DNA of 13,435 nt from an uncultured Bacilli bacterium. GTDB lineage: Bacteria; Bacillota_I; Bacilli_A; RF39; UBA660. The position numbers and the translations under genes were made by a program. The stretch covers positions 1-13,435 of the forward strand of contig CANQFO010000026.1 of assembly GCA_947599755.1 (NCBI GenBank), read 5' to 3'. Positions 7,191 to 13,131 of this stretch are shown one piece after another (the stretch's first letter is position 1; each line of letters starts with the position of its first letter). The notes below the pieces were generated by a model. The model was not told the DNA's origin. It saw nothing but the letters and a program-made list of their open reading frames with translations, and did no database searches.

Positions 7191-7919
7191 TTATTCAACT
7201 GTTGTTTCTTCCGTTTTTTCTTCTTTTTCTGCAGTTGGTTCTTCTATTACTTCTTCGATGTAAGTAATTAAGTCTGCTGCTTCGTGTTTTTCTTCTGGTT
7301 TTTTTACTGCAGTACGAATTATCACTAATGATTTCTTTGGACCTGGAACATTACCTTTAACTAAAATTACATTATTTTCTTTATCTACGGAAATTATTTC
7401 AAGATTTTGAACAGTTCTTTTTACATTACCCATTTGACCAGGCATCTTTTTTCCTTTTAATACATGCATAGGTAGCATTGTACCTAATGATCCAACCCCT
7501 CTGTGATATTGTGAACCATGCCCCATAGGACCTGTTGATTGGTTGTGACGTTTGATAACTCCTTGGAATCCTTTTCCTTTGCTTGTTCCTGTTACATCAA
7601 CCATTTCTCCTTCAGTAAAAATATCTACTCCTACTGTTTGTCCTAAAGTGTATTCGCTAACATTTACTCCTCTAATTTCTCTTAAGAAGCGCTTAGGTGT
7701 TGTATTAGCTTTATCTGTATGCCCTTTTTTTGGTTTGTTGCTTAGTTTTTCTCTAATTGTATCTGTTGCTAATTGAATTGCATCATAACCATCTTTTTCT
7801 ACTGTCTTGATTTGCGTTACTACATTATCTTCTACTTCAATAACAGTAACTGGAATTAATTTACCTGTTTTGGTAAACACTTGCGTCATTCCAATTTTTT
7901 TACCTAAGATTCCTTTCAT
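7191..7919 (-). CDS. rplC: 50S ribosomal protein L3 with acidic C-terminal extension
   Basis: L3 is an early assembly protein of the large subunit; its central loop reaches towards the peptidyl transferase centre. The N-terminus MKGILGKKIGMTQVF and the signature DVTGTSKGKGFQGVIKRHN through GPMGHGSQYHRGVGSLG (about residues 108-146) are classic, and the core ends near residue 207 (LVIIRTAVKK). The protein is 242 residues against about 209 in Bacillus. The extra 35 residues from Pro208 are rich in Glu (13 Glu, 1 Asp, 3 Lys), ending EETTVE, which is unusual for a basic ribosomal protein. The frame is open through the tail and stops at TAA with no sign of frameshift. It follows rpsJ by 18 nt. Confidence 0.97.
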   Translation of the reverse strand: MKGILGKKIGMTQVFTKTGKLIPVTVIEVEDNVVTQIKTVEKDGYDAIQLATDTIREKLSNKPKKGHTDKANTTPKRFLREIRGVNVSEYTLGQTVGVDIFTEGEMVDVTGTSKGKGFQGVIKRHNQSTGPMGHGSQYHRGVGSLGTMLPMHVLKGKKMPGQMGNVKRTVQNLEIISVDKENNVILVKGNVPGPKKSLVIIRTAVKKPEEKHEAADLITYIEEVIEEPTAEKEEKTEETTVE

Positions 7920-7937
7920 TCTTCTATCCTCCTAAAA

Positions 7938-8249
7938 TTATTTTGTTTTAATTTCAATATCTACTCCGCTTGGTAAATCTAAATGAGCTAATGCTTCAAT
8001 AGTTTCCTTGCTAGGATTTTTGATATCAATAAGTCTTTTGTGCGTACGCATTTCAAATTGTTCACGAGAATCTTTATCCTTATGTACAGCTCTTAGAATT
8101 GTAAATTTCTCAATTTCTGTTGGAAGTGGTACTGGACCTGAAATTTCTCCACCAGATCTTTTGATTGTTTCCACAATTTTCTTTGCTGCATTGTCAAGTA
8201 TTCTGTGATCGTATGCTTTAATTCTTATACGAATCTTTTCTTTTGACAT
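7938..8249 (-). CDS. rpsJ: 30S ribosomal protein S10
   Basis: S10 is a small-subunit head protein that also serves as NusE in transcription antitermination and coupling to NusG. The product is 103 residues, the usual 100-105. It shows KIRIRIKAYDHRILDNAAKKIVETIKRSG at the N-terminus (quoted in two overlapping family blocks), then GPVPLPTEIEKFTILRA, and the loop and end HKDSREQFEMRTHKRLIDI-like segment followed by LPSGVDIEIKT. A GGGAGG ribosome-binding site lies about 7 nt before the ATG at 8249. It is the first gene of the cluster, behind a leader of about 117 nt and a strong promoter. Upstream is dinB rather than tuf, so the str operon is not adjacent. Confidence 0.97.
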   Translation of the reverse strand: MSKEKIRIRIKAYDHRILDNAAKKIVETIKRSGGEISGPVPLPTEIEKFTILRAVHKDKDSREQFEMRTHKRLIDIKNPSKETIEALAHLDLPSGVDIEIKTK

Positions 8250-8366
8250 TGTAAATCCTCCCTTCGCCTATATCTAGTATAGACTTGCTCCGTGCAAATA
8301 ACCCGATAACCATTATACAACTTATCCTGGCGTATCGACAACCTCGCACATCTAAGCAGTCACACG
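8250..8366 (-). promoter_or_regulatory. 5' leader of the S10-spc cluster, structured
   Basis: The leader runs from the predicted start (about 8366) to the rpsJ ATG. Complementary segments are visible: an outer pair 8291-8295 with 8346-8350 (GTGC core), and two mutually exclusive inner pairs that share one segment. CGATA at 8304-8308 can pair with TATCG at 8333-8337, while GATAA at 8305-8309 can pair with TTATC at 8322-8326. Such alternatives are compatible with autogenous control by a ribosomal protein (L4 does this in E. coli, with a different leader). I do not recognise a described leader family, and no terminator hairpin with a U-tract is seen. Confidence 0.45.
8312..8341 (-). promoter_or_regulatory. 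Possible second promoter (P2) inside the S10 leader
   Basis: On the minus strand TTGTCG (8336-8341) and TATAAT (8312-8317) are separated by 18 nt. The -10 is perfect and the -35 matches 4 of 6. It would give a leader of about 55 nt. The TATAAT also falls within the possible hairpin region, so it may be incidental. Confidence 0.4.
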
Positions 8367-8372
8367 TATTTA

Positions 8373-8401
8373 ATTATAGCAGGTAAAATCAGCGTTTGCA
8401 A
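8373..8401 (-). promoter_or_regulatory. Main promoter (P1) of the S10-spc cluster
   Basis: Minus strand: -35 TTGCAA (8396-8401), a 17-nt spacer and -10 TATAAT (8373-8378) preceded by TGC, giving an extended -10. Immediately upstream (about 8402-8440) lie A-tracts with no competing signal, resembling an UP element as found before strong rRNA and ribosomal-protein promoters. Predicted transcription start is near 8366. This is the only strong promoter seen for the 19 genes. Confidence 0.85.
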
Positions 8402-8498
8402 GTATTTTTTTGTTAAATTTCTTTTTTCGCTAATTTTTATTTTCCGTTTTATTTAGAAAAACTGCAATAAGTGTGTTTATAATAGTATTTATGTTTCT

Positions 8499-9722
8499 TT
8501 ATTTATATTTTTTCTTTGAATTTGTTTCTCCAATTACTTTTAATGATGCTGGTACTATTATTGATTTTCCAAATTTTTTATTGATGTCATCGATTGTTTT
8601 TTGAATCTTATTGTCGGATTCTACTGTTTCTTCTTCCTCTTCAAATAAAGATAATTGACGTTCTCTTGTATTTTTTAAATCAGATAATTTTACTCCTATT
8701 AATCTGATCGGATCATGTCTATAACTTTTATGTAATATTTCTATTGCTAATTTATAAATTTCTTTGGAATTGTCTGTAGGATTTTTTAATTTCGCTTGGG
8801 CTGAATAACTGATAAATTGATTATTTTTATACATAATGGCTACTGTATTGGTATATTGTTTTTTTTCTCTTAATTCTCTTGTTACTTCTTCTAATTGTCT
8901 GAAGATAATTTCTTTTAATTTTTGTTCATCAGTGTAATCATATGGTAAAGTTTCCGAAATACTTATGCTTGGTGTTTTTGTTTTTCTTGTTTCTACTTTG
9001 CTATTATCTATTCCCCATGCTGCTTCTTTCATATAAATTGCTTGATTTTTAAAATATTTTTTTAATGTTTTATCTTCTATGTGTGCTAAATCTCTAATTG
9101 TTTTAATTCCTATTCCTTTTAATACTTTGGTACTTTGTTTTCCTATCATGAATAAATCTCCTACGTCTAATGGCCATAGTTTTTGTTCTATTTCATTTTT
9201 CCATAAAGTATGAACTTTATCTGGTTTTTCAAAATCGCTTGCCATTTTTGCACATAGTTTATTATTTGCAATTCCTATATTTACCGTATAACCAAACTTT
9301 GTTTTGATTTCTTCTTTTATTTTTTCTGCTAATTTTTGATAATCTTTATATAAATAATTTGTTCCTGTCATATCTAGAAAGCATTCATCAATGGAAAATT
9401 TTTGAAGTAATGGGGAATATTGTGATAAATAATCAAATAATTCTTTAGATTTTTGATAATACCATTTATAATTTGGGGGAAATATTTGTAGATTCTTGCA
9501 TTTCTTTTTTGCTTGATATAAAGTTTCTGCTGTTACGATTCCATATTTTTTTGCAATAGGGGATTTGGCTAGGACTATTCCTTGTCTTTTTGTCTCATCT
9601 CCTCCTATAATTGAGGCAATTTTTCTGATATCTTGTTTATAACCATTCTTTAGTAAGTATACTGCTGTCCAAGAAAGGAAAGCATTATTTACATCAATAT
9701 GAAATATGATTCTTTCTTTCAT
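8499..9722 (-). CDS. dinB: Y-family DNA polymerase (Pol IV / DinB-like)
   Basis: This is an error-prone translesion polymerase that copies past DNA damage at stalled forks. The 407-residue protein has the Y-family order. Palm motif FHIDVNNAFLSW carries catalytic Asp10 and a likely steric-gate Phe15. The second metal-binding motif FSIDECFLDMT carries Asp112 and Glu113. Helix-hairpin-helix thumb is at about 186-215 (FMIGKQSTKVLKGIGIKT) and the little finger at about 245-350. A beta-clamp motif QLSLF lies at 356-360, followed by Glu residues and about 45 further residues, so the clamp motif is not at the extreme C-terminus. The sequence fits the Clostridia/Bacilli Pol IV branch better than E. 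coli DinB. It has its own promoter with a LexA-like box. It points towards rpsJ, and no strong terminator is visible after its TAA. Confidence 0.93.
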   Translation of the reverse strand: MKERIIFHIDVNNAFLSWTAVYLLKNGYKQDIRKIASIIGGDETKRQGIVLAKSPIAKKYGIVTAETLYQAKKKCKNLQIFPPNYKWYYQKSKELFDYLSQYSPLLQKFSIDECFLDMTGTNYLYKDYQKLAEKIKEEIKTKFGYTVNIGIANNKLCAKMASDFEKPDKVHTLWKNEIEQKLWPLDVGDLFMIGKQSTKVLKGIGIKTIRDLAHIEDKTLKKYFKNQAIYMKEAAWGIDNSKVETRKTKTPSISISETLPYDYTDEQKLKEIIFRQLEEVTRELREKKQYTNTVAIMYKNNQFISYSAQAKLKNPTDNSKEIYKLAIEILHKSYRHDPIRLIGVKLSDLKNTRERQLSLFEEEEETVESDNKIQKTIDDINKKFGKSIIVPASLKVIGETNSKKKYK

Positions 9723-9757
9723 TTTGCCATCCTTTCTATTTTTTGGTACTTCTTTTT

Positions 9758-9786
9758 AGTATAGAACATTTTTTCGATTTATGCAA
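9758..9786 (-). promoter_or_regulatory. Promoter of dinB
   Basis: Minus strand: -35 TTGCAT (9781-9786), a 17-nt spacer and -10 TATACT (9758-9763), matching sigma-A consensus at 4/6 and 5/6. The ribosome-binding site GAAAGGATGG follows before the ATG at 9722. The spacer contains a LexA-like box. Confidence 0.75.
9763..9776. promoter_or_regulatory. Candidate LexA (SOS) box
   Basis: On the minus strand it reads CGAAAAAATGTTCT. Against the Gram-positive LexA consensus CGAAC-N4-GTTCG it matches 8 of 10 fixed positions. It occupies the spacer and touches the -10 of the dinB promoter, the classic place for repression. Placement before a translesion polymerase makes this a good candidate. Confidence 0.65.
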
Positions 9787-9860
9787 TTTTTCTTTTGCTT
9801 TTTCTTGCTGTAATCTTGTGGTTTACATATTGTTTTTCCTTTTTCGGGCATACTAATTTA

Positions 9861-9867
9861 GAAGGTG
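9861..9867 (+). promoter_or_regulatory. Ribosome-binding site deciding the xre start
   Basis: GAAGGTG lies 5 nt before the ATG at 9873. No comparable site precedes the ATG at 9795, which would add 26 hydrophobic residues not found in this family and would place the start within the dinB promoter region. Confidence 0.7.
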
Positions 9868-9872
9868 TAAGT

Positions 9873-10178
9873 ATGGATCGAAATGAAAGACAATTATATG
9901 AAAAGTTTTTTAAGCAAGTAGTTACGGATAATATTCGTCATTATCGTATGAAAAAAGGCTGGACACAGTCTATGTTAGCTGATGCGATTGATGTGTCTCA
10001 TGAGTTTATTCGTTCTTTGGAATCTGAAAAAGGAAAAAAATCTTTTTCGGCTTTTACTGTTTTTAGAATTTCTAAAGCTTTGGGTGTTTCTTTGGATGAC
10101 TTGCTAGATTTTGATATGGATATTTTTCGTCCGATTGTTGAAAAGTCTGTTTGTTGTGACAAGCAAAAAGATACTTGA
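9873..10178 (+). CDS. XRE-family helix-turn-helix regulator
   Basis: The product is 101 residues, a single-domain DNA-binding protein of the Cro/C1 (XRE, HTH_3) type. The helix-turn-helix domain covers about residues 18-80. It runs NIRHYRMKKGWTQSMLADA, with the recognition region DVSHEFIRSLESEKGKK and FTVFRISKALGVSLDDLLDF. It lacks a membrane or sensor domain. I chose the start at 9873 because GAAGGTG precedes it and the longer frame adds a non-family hydrophobic N-terminus. It diverges from dinB over a 150-nt intergenic region and converges on gpmI 17 nt away. No convincing promoter was found on this strand. Its targets are unknown; it may regulate itself or dinB, but nothing here proves either. 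Its last codons form one arm of the shared terminator. Confidence 0.9.
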   Translation: MDRNERQLYEKFFKQVVTDNIRHYRMKKGWTQSMLADAIDVSHEFIRSLESEKGKKSFSAFTVFRISKALGVSLDDLLDFDMDIFRPIVEKSVCCDKQKDT

Positions 10179-10218
10179 GTGGTGAATCAATTTTTTCATC
10201 CATTTGGAGTATCTTTTT
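10165..10218. terminator. Bidirectional intrinsic terminator of xre and gpmI
   Basis: A perfect 11-bp inverted repeat: AAAAAGATACT (10165-10175) and AGTATCTTTTT (10208-10218). An inner stem TGGTGAA with TTCATCCA (one bulge) lies within, around a short loop. Each strand ends in a T-tract, so it can stop transcription from both sides. The arms lie inside the coding ends of both genes and encode Lys-Asp-Thr in each. Confidence 0.8.
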
Positions 10219-11719
10219 CTTTTTCTATTAAACTTTTTCCTGTCATTTCTTGTGGTTTTTCTAATTTCATTAGTTCTAAAATTGTAGGAGCAATATCTGC
10301 TAATTTTCCTGCATGTAATTTTAGATTTTCTTTTGTAATGATGAAGGGTACTAAATTTGTGGTGTGTGCTGTTAATACATGATTTTTATCATCTAACATT
10401 TCTTCACAATTACCATGATCTGCTGTTATTACCATGATCCCATCTAATTCTTTTATTCTTTTATAGATTTTCTCTAAACATTGATCGACTACTTCTACTG
10501 CTTGAATAGCTGCTTTTAGTACTCCTGTATGTCCTAATATGTCTCCATTTGCAAAATTTAAAATAATTAAATCGTAATTTTTTATTTCTTTTAATAAATT
10601 TTCCGTTACTTCTTGTGCGCTCATTTCTGGTTTTAGGTCATATGTCTTTACTTTAGGAGATGGAATTAAGATCTTTTTTTCTTGTTGATAGTCTACTTCT
10701 TTTCCTCCATCAAAGAAAAATGTAACGTGAGCATATTTTTCTGTTTCTGCAATTCTTAGTTGTGATAAATTATTTTTTGCTATGTACTCTCCTAAAGTGT
10801 TTTCTAAATTTGGATCATTATAGGCATAGGGTGCTATTACTGATTCTACTACAGGCATCATGGTTACTGTTTTTACATTCTGAAATCTTCTTACTTCCAT
10901 TTCTTGAAATTTAGGATTGGTAATTGCTGTAAACAATTCTCTTAATCTATCTTTTCTATAATTATAAACAATGATCCCATCATTTTCTTCTACGTTCCCA
11001 TTATTTACGAATTTTGCTGGTAAGAGAAATTCATCAGTAATATCTTGTTTATAGCTTTTTTCAATATATTCTTTTATTGATTCTTGTTTTTCTCCTATAT
11101 CATTTATTATTACATCATAGGCTTTTTTTAATCTATCGTAATTATTATCGCGATCCATTGCATAGTATCTTCCGCTAATGCTTGCAATTTTTCCTATTCC
11201 TATTTCTTTTAATTTTTTTTCTACTTGTTCAATATATTGATAGGAACTTGTTGGAGAAACATCTCTACCATCTGTGAATAAGTGAAGGTATAGTTTTTTT
11301 ATGTTTTCTCGTTGACACATTTCTAGTAATGCTAGTAGATGGTTTATATGTGAATGAACTCCTCCATCGCTTATTAATCCCATGATATGTAATTTGGAGT
11401 TATTTTTTTTAACATGATTCATTACTTTTAATATTTCTTGATTTTTAAAAAAATTCCCCTCAGCAATTTCTTTATTGATTAATTCTAATGGTTGATAAAC
11501 TATTCTTCCTGCGCCAATATTCATATGTCCTACTTCGCTATTTCCCATTTGCCCTTTTGGTAGTCCTACTTCTTGTCCTGATGCTACTAATTTGGTATGA
11601 GGATAAGTATTCCATAACCAATTAAACATTCGATTATTTGCTAATTTTACGGCGTTTCCATGTTCTTCTTTTCTTAATCCATATCCATCTAATATGGTTA
11701 AAATTATAGGTTTTTTCAT
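10196..11719 (-). CDS. gpmI: 2,3-bisphosphoglycerate-independent phosphoglycerate mutase
   Basis: It interconverts 3-phosphoglycerate and 2-phosphoglycerate in glycolysis and gluconeogenesis using two metal ions (usually Mn2+) and a phosphoserine intermediate; it is cytoplasmic. The 507-residue length is normal (about 510). Motifs in order: LTILDGYG with metal ligand Asp11; catalytic Ser61 in MGNSEVGHMNIGAGR; SDGGVHSH (117-124); TDGRD (149-153); SGRYYAMDRDN (182-192); NYRKDR (253-258); KYAHVTFFFDGG (328-339); NFANGDILGHTG (388-399) with Asp393 and His397; ADHGN (433-437); HTTN (452-455). All expected catalytic residues are present. An AAGGAGGA site precedes the ATG. It follows the AAA ATPase gene by 14 nt and should be cotranscribed with it. 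It is not next to other glycolytic genes in this window. The terminator overlaps its 3' end. Confidence 0.97.
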   Translation of the reverse strand: MKKPIILTILDGYGLRKEEHGNAVKLANNRMFNWLWNTYPHTKLVASGQEVGLPKGQMGNSEVGHMNIGAGRIVYQPLELINKEIAEGNFFKNQEILKVMNHVKKNNSKLHIMGLISDGGVHSHINHLLALLEMCQRENIKKLYLHLFTDGRDVSPTSSYQYIEQVEKKLKEIGIGKIASISGRYYAMDRDNNYDRLKKAYDVIINDIGEKQESIKEYIEKSYKQDITDEFLLPAKFVNNGNVEENDGIIVYNYRKDRLRELFTAITNPKFQEMEVRRFQNVKTVTMMPVVESVIAPYAYNDPNLENTLGEYIAKNNLSQLRIAETEKYAHVTFFFDGGKEVDYQQEKKILIPSPKVKTYDLKPEMSAQEVTENLLKEIKNYDLIILNFANGDILGHTGVLKAAIQAVEVVDQCLEKIYKRIKELDGIMVITADHGNCEEMLDDKNHVLTAHTTNLVPFIITKENLKLHAGKLADIAPTILELMKLEKPQEMTGKSLIEKEKDTPNG

Positions 11720-11733
11720 TTTTCCTCCTTGAG

Positions 11734-13011
11734 TTATATTTTTGTTTCATTTATACAAAATACAGAATATATCGGGATATATCTTACTTCTTTTCTGGTA
11801 GAAAAATTGTTTTCTGTTATTCTATATGCTTGTTGTACAATAAATTTTTTCATAAATACTGATAATGATTTAGCCTTTGACTTTGCTTTTGTAGTGATTT
11901 CTATTGGAATAATTTGGCCTAGGCGATTTTGAATAACAAAATTTACTTCTGCTTTTCCTTCTGATTGATAATAATATAGGGCATATCCTGATTCTACTAG
12001 TGTTTTGGCAATATGATTTTCATATAATGTTTCTTTTATTTTTTCATCACTTACTAATTTTTTATAATTTAAATGTAGCATTGAATATAAAATTCCATCA
12101 TCTGGTAAATACAGCTTAAAACTATCTTTTTCTTTGCAACTACTTAGTGGTGATTTTACGGTTTTTATTTTATAACTTCTATATATTAATTGATTTTTGA
12201 TTAAATATTCTATTGAACTTTCATATTCTTTTGCTCTTTTCCCTAATCCTATTAATCCATATTGAAATTTTTTATTTTCTTTTTTTAATTGATTAGGAAT
12301 TGAATTTAGTACTTCTATTCCTCTTGGTATATCAATTAAATTTTTATTTTGAGCAATTTCTGATTTATATACATTTATTGCTTTTTGTTTAATCGCATCT
12401 ATTTCTTCTACTGATGAGCCATTAATTGTTGCGATTACTACCTCTGGAAGACCTCCTGTCATTAGATATTCTTGAAATAAATCTAAAGCAACTTTATGAA
12501 ATGGGCACGTTTTTTTCTTCGTAAAACATTCTCTAATTAAATTGGCCAAACTTTTTTCATTATGAGCCCATAAATATTCTTCAAAATCCATTTCTGTCAT
12601 TCCTTTAAATTGTAACTCTTCTCCTTTAAAGGCGGTTATTTTTTCTCTACTTGAAGTTATTACTATGAAATGATATTTACTGTGTTTGCTTCCAAATAAT
12701 TTTAATCCTTTGGCTATTTCTGGTTCTGTTAAATTATCTAAAATAATTAAGGTATCTTCTTTTAGAATGGTTTCTCCTGATAATAATGATAGTTCTAATA
12801 TAATTTTTTCTGTTGATTTTTCTTTTGTAAACAATTCTAATATTTCTTCATTATTTTCTGTATTGAAGTATACAACGTTTTTATATTCTTTTTTTCCATA
12901 ATCTAATATCGTAAATGTTTTCCCTATCTGTCTTGGTCCGTATAAAATTAATGGTTTTCTCAAAATATCTTTTTGCCATTTTTTTAAAAATTTATCTATT
13001 TTTCGTTCCAT
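11734..13011 (-). CDS. AAA ATPase with DUF4143 C-terminal domain
   Basis: The 425-residue protein has the architecture of the AAA_14/DUF4143 family, common in gut Bacillota, archaea and Bacteroidota; its cellular role is poorly known. The N-terminal P-loop is GPRQIGKT at residues 25-32. The Walker B strand is LIILDNL (Asp92, Asn93), where relatives usually have Asp-Glu, so the catalytic Glu appears replaced. Around 145-215 are MDFEEYLWAHNE and LMTGGLPEVV, typical of the family. The C-terminal DUF4143 part resembles a PD-(D/E)xK fold: EVNFVIQ (Asn357 where Asp is usual) and IPIEITTK (Glu371, Thr373 where Lys is usual). The nuclease-like centre therefore looks degenerate. It has a strong promoter and a GGGAGGT ribosome-binding site, and is followed by gpmI. 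Domain assignment is from recalled family patterns. Confidence 0.85.
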   Translation of the reverse strand: MERKIDKFLKKWQKDILRKPLILYGPRQIGKTFTILDYGKKEYKNVVYFNTENNEEILELFTKEKSTEKIILELSLLSGETILKEDTLIILDNLTEPEIAKGLKLFGSKHSKYHFIVITSSREKITAFKGEELQFKGMTEMDFEEYLWAHNEKSLANLIRECFTKKKTCPFHKVALDLFQEYLMTGGLPEVVIATINGSSVEEIDAIKQKAINVYKSEIAQNKNLIDIPRGIEVLNSIPNQLKKENKKFQYGLIGLGKRAKEYESSIEYLIKNQLIYRSYKIKTVKSPLSSCKEKDSFKLYLPDDGILYSMLHLNYKKLVSDEKIKETLYENHIAKTLVESGYALYYYQSEGKAEVNFVIQNRLGQIIPIEITTKAKSKAKSLSVFMKKFIVQQAYRITENNFSTRKEVRYIPIYSVFCINETKI

Positions 13012-13082
13012 AAATTGTACCTCCCATACATATTTTATAAATTAAGTATACTGTTTTTTTTGGTATCTGTCAATTTATGGAA
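13006..13082. repeat. 12-bp inverted repeat around the ATPase promoter and start codon
   Basis: TTCCATAAATTG (13006-13017) and CAATTTATGGAA (13071-13082) are perfect reverse complements separated by 53 nt. One arm contains the ATPase start codon. The other overlaps its -35 and lies upstream of the predicted transcription start, so the pair cannot fold in that mRNA and would act, if at all, on DNA. It may be chance in AT-rich sequence. Confidence 0.5.
13045..13073 (-). promoter_or_regulatory. Promoter of the ATPase-gpmI unit
   Basis: Minus strand: perfect -35 TTGACA (13068-13073), a 17-nt spacer and -10 TATACT (13045-13050, 5/6). Predicted start is near 13038, giving a 5' untranslated region of about 27 nt. 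It is the best consensus promoter in the window apart from that of rpsJ, and probably also drives gpmI. Confidence 0.85.
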
Positions 13083-13131
13083 TGAGATTTTCTTCATTAT
13101 TATTTGTAATTTTTATTTATTAGTTTAACCT

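Noticed and set aside
9795..9872. Upstream in-frame extension of the xre gene adding 26 hydrophobic residues that look like a membrane segment
   Set aside because: No ribosome-binding site precedes the ATG at 9795, it adjoins the dinB promoter, and the T-rich strand yields Phe/Leu-rich frames by chance. The ATG at 9873 has GAAGGTG.
9723..9872. Plus-strand promoter for xre
   Set aside because: Candidate hexamers (for example CATACT at 9849-9854) have no -35 at an acceptable distance; the other pairs match consensus poorly.
8499..10178. A prophage or mobile island suggested by the polymerase plus XRE regulator
   Set aside because: No integrase, transposase, att-like repeats or compositional break; the flanks are core genes and codon use is uniform.
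11729..11932. Plus-strand open frame of 67 codons
   Set aside because: Antisense to the 3' end of the ATPase gene, without a start signal.
9873..13011. A new defence-type system formed by the XRE regulator and the DUF4143 ATPase
   Set aside because: They are in separate, convergent transcription units with gpmI and a terminator between them, and the ATPase is linked to a glycolytic gene instead.
13081..13098. Small inverted repeat AATGA/TCATT considered as a terminator of the right-edge gene
   Set aside because: The stem is 5 bp and almost all A-T, with no U-tract on the minus-strand transcript.
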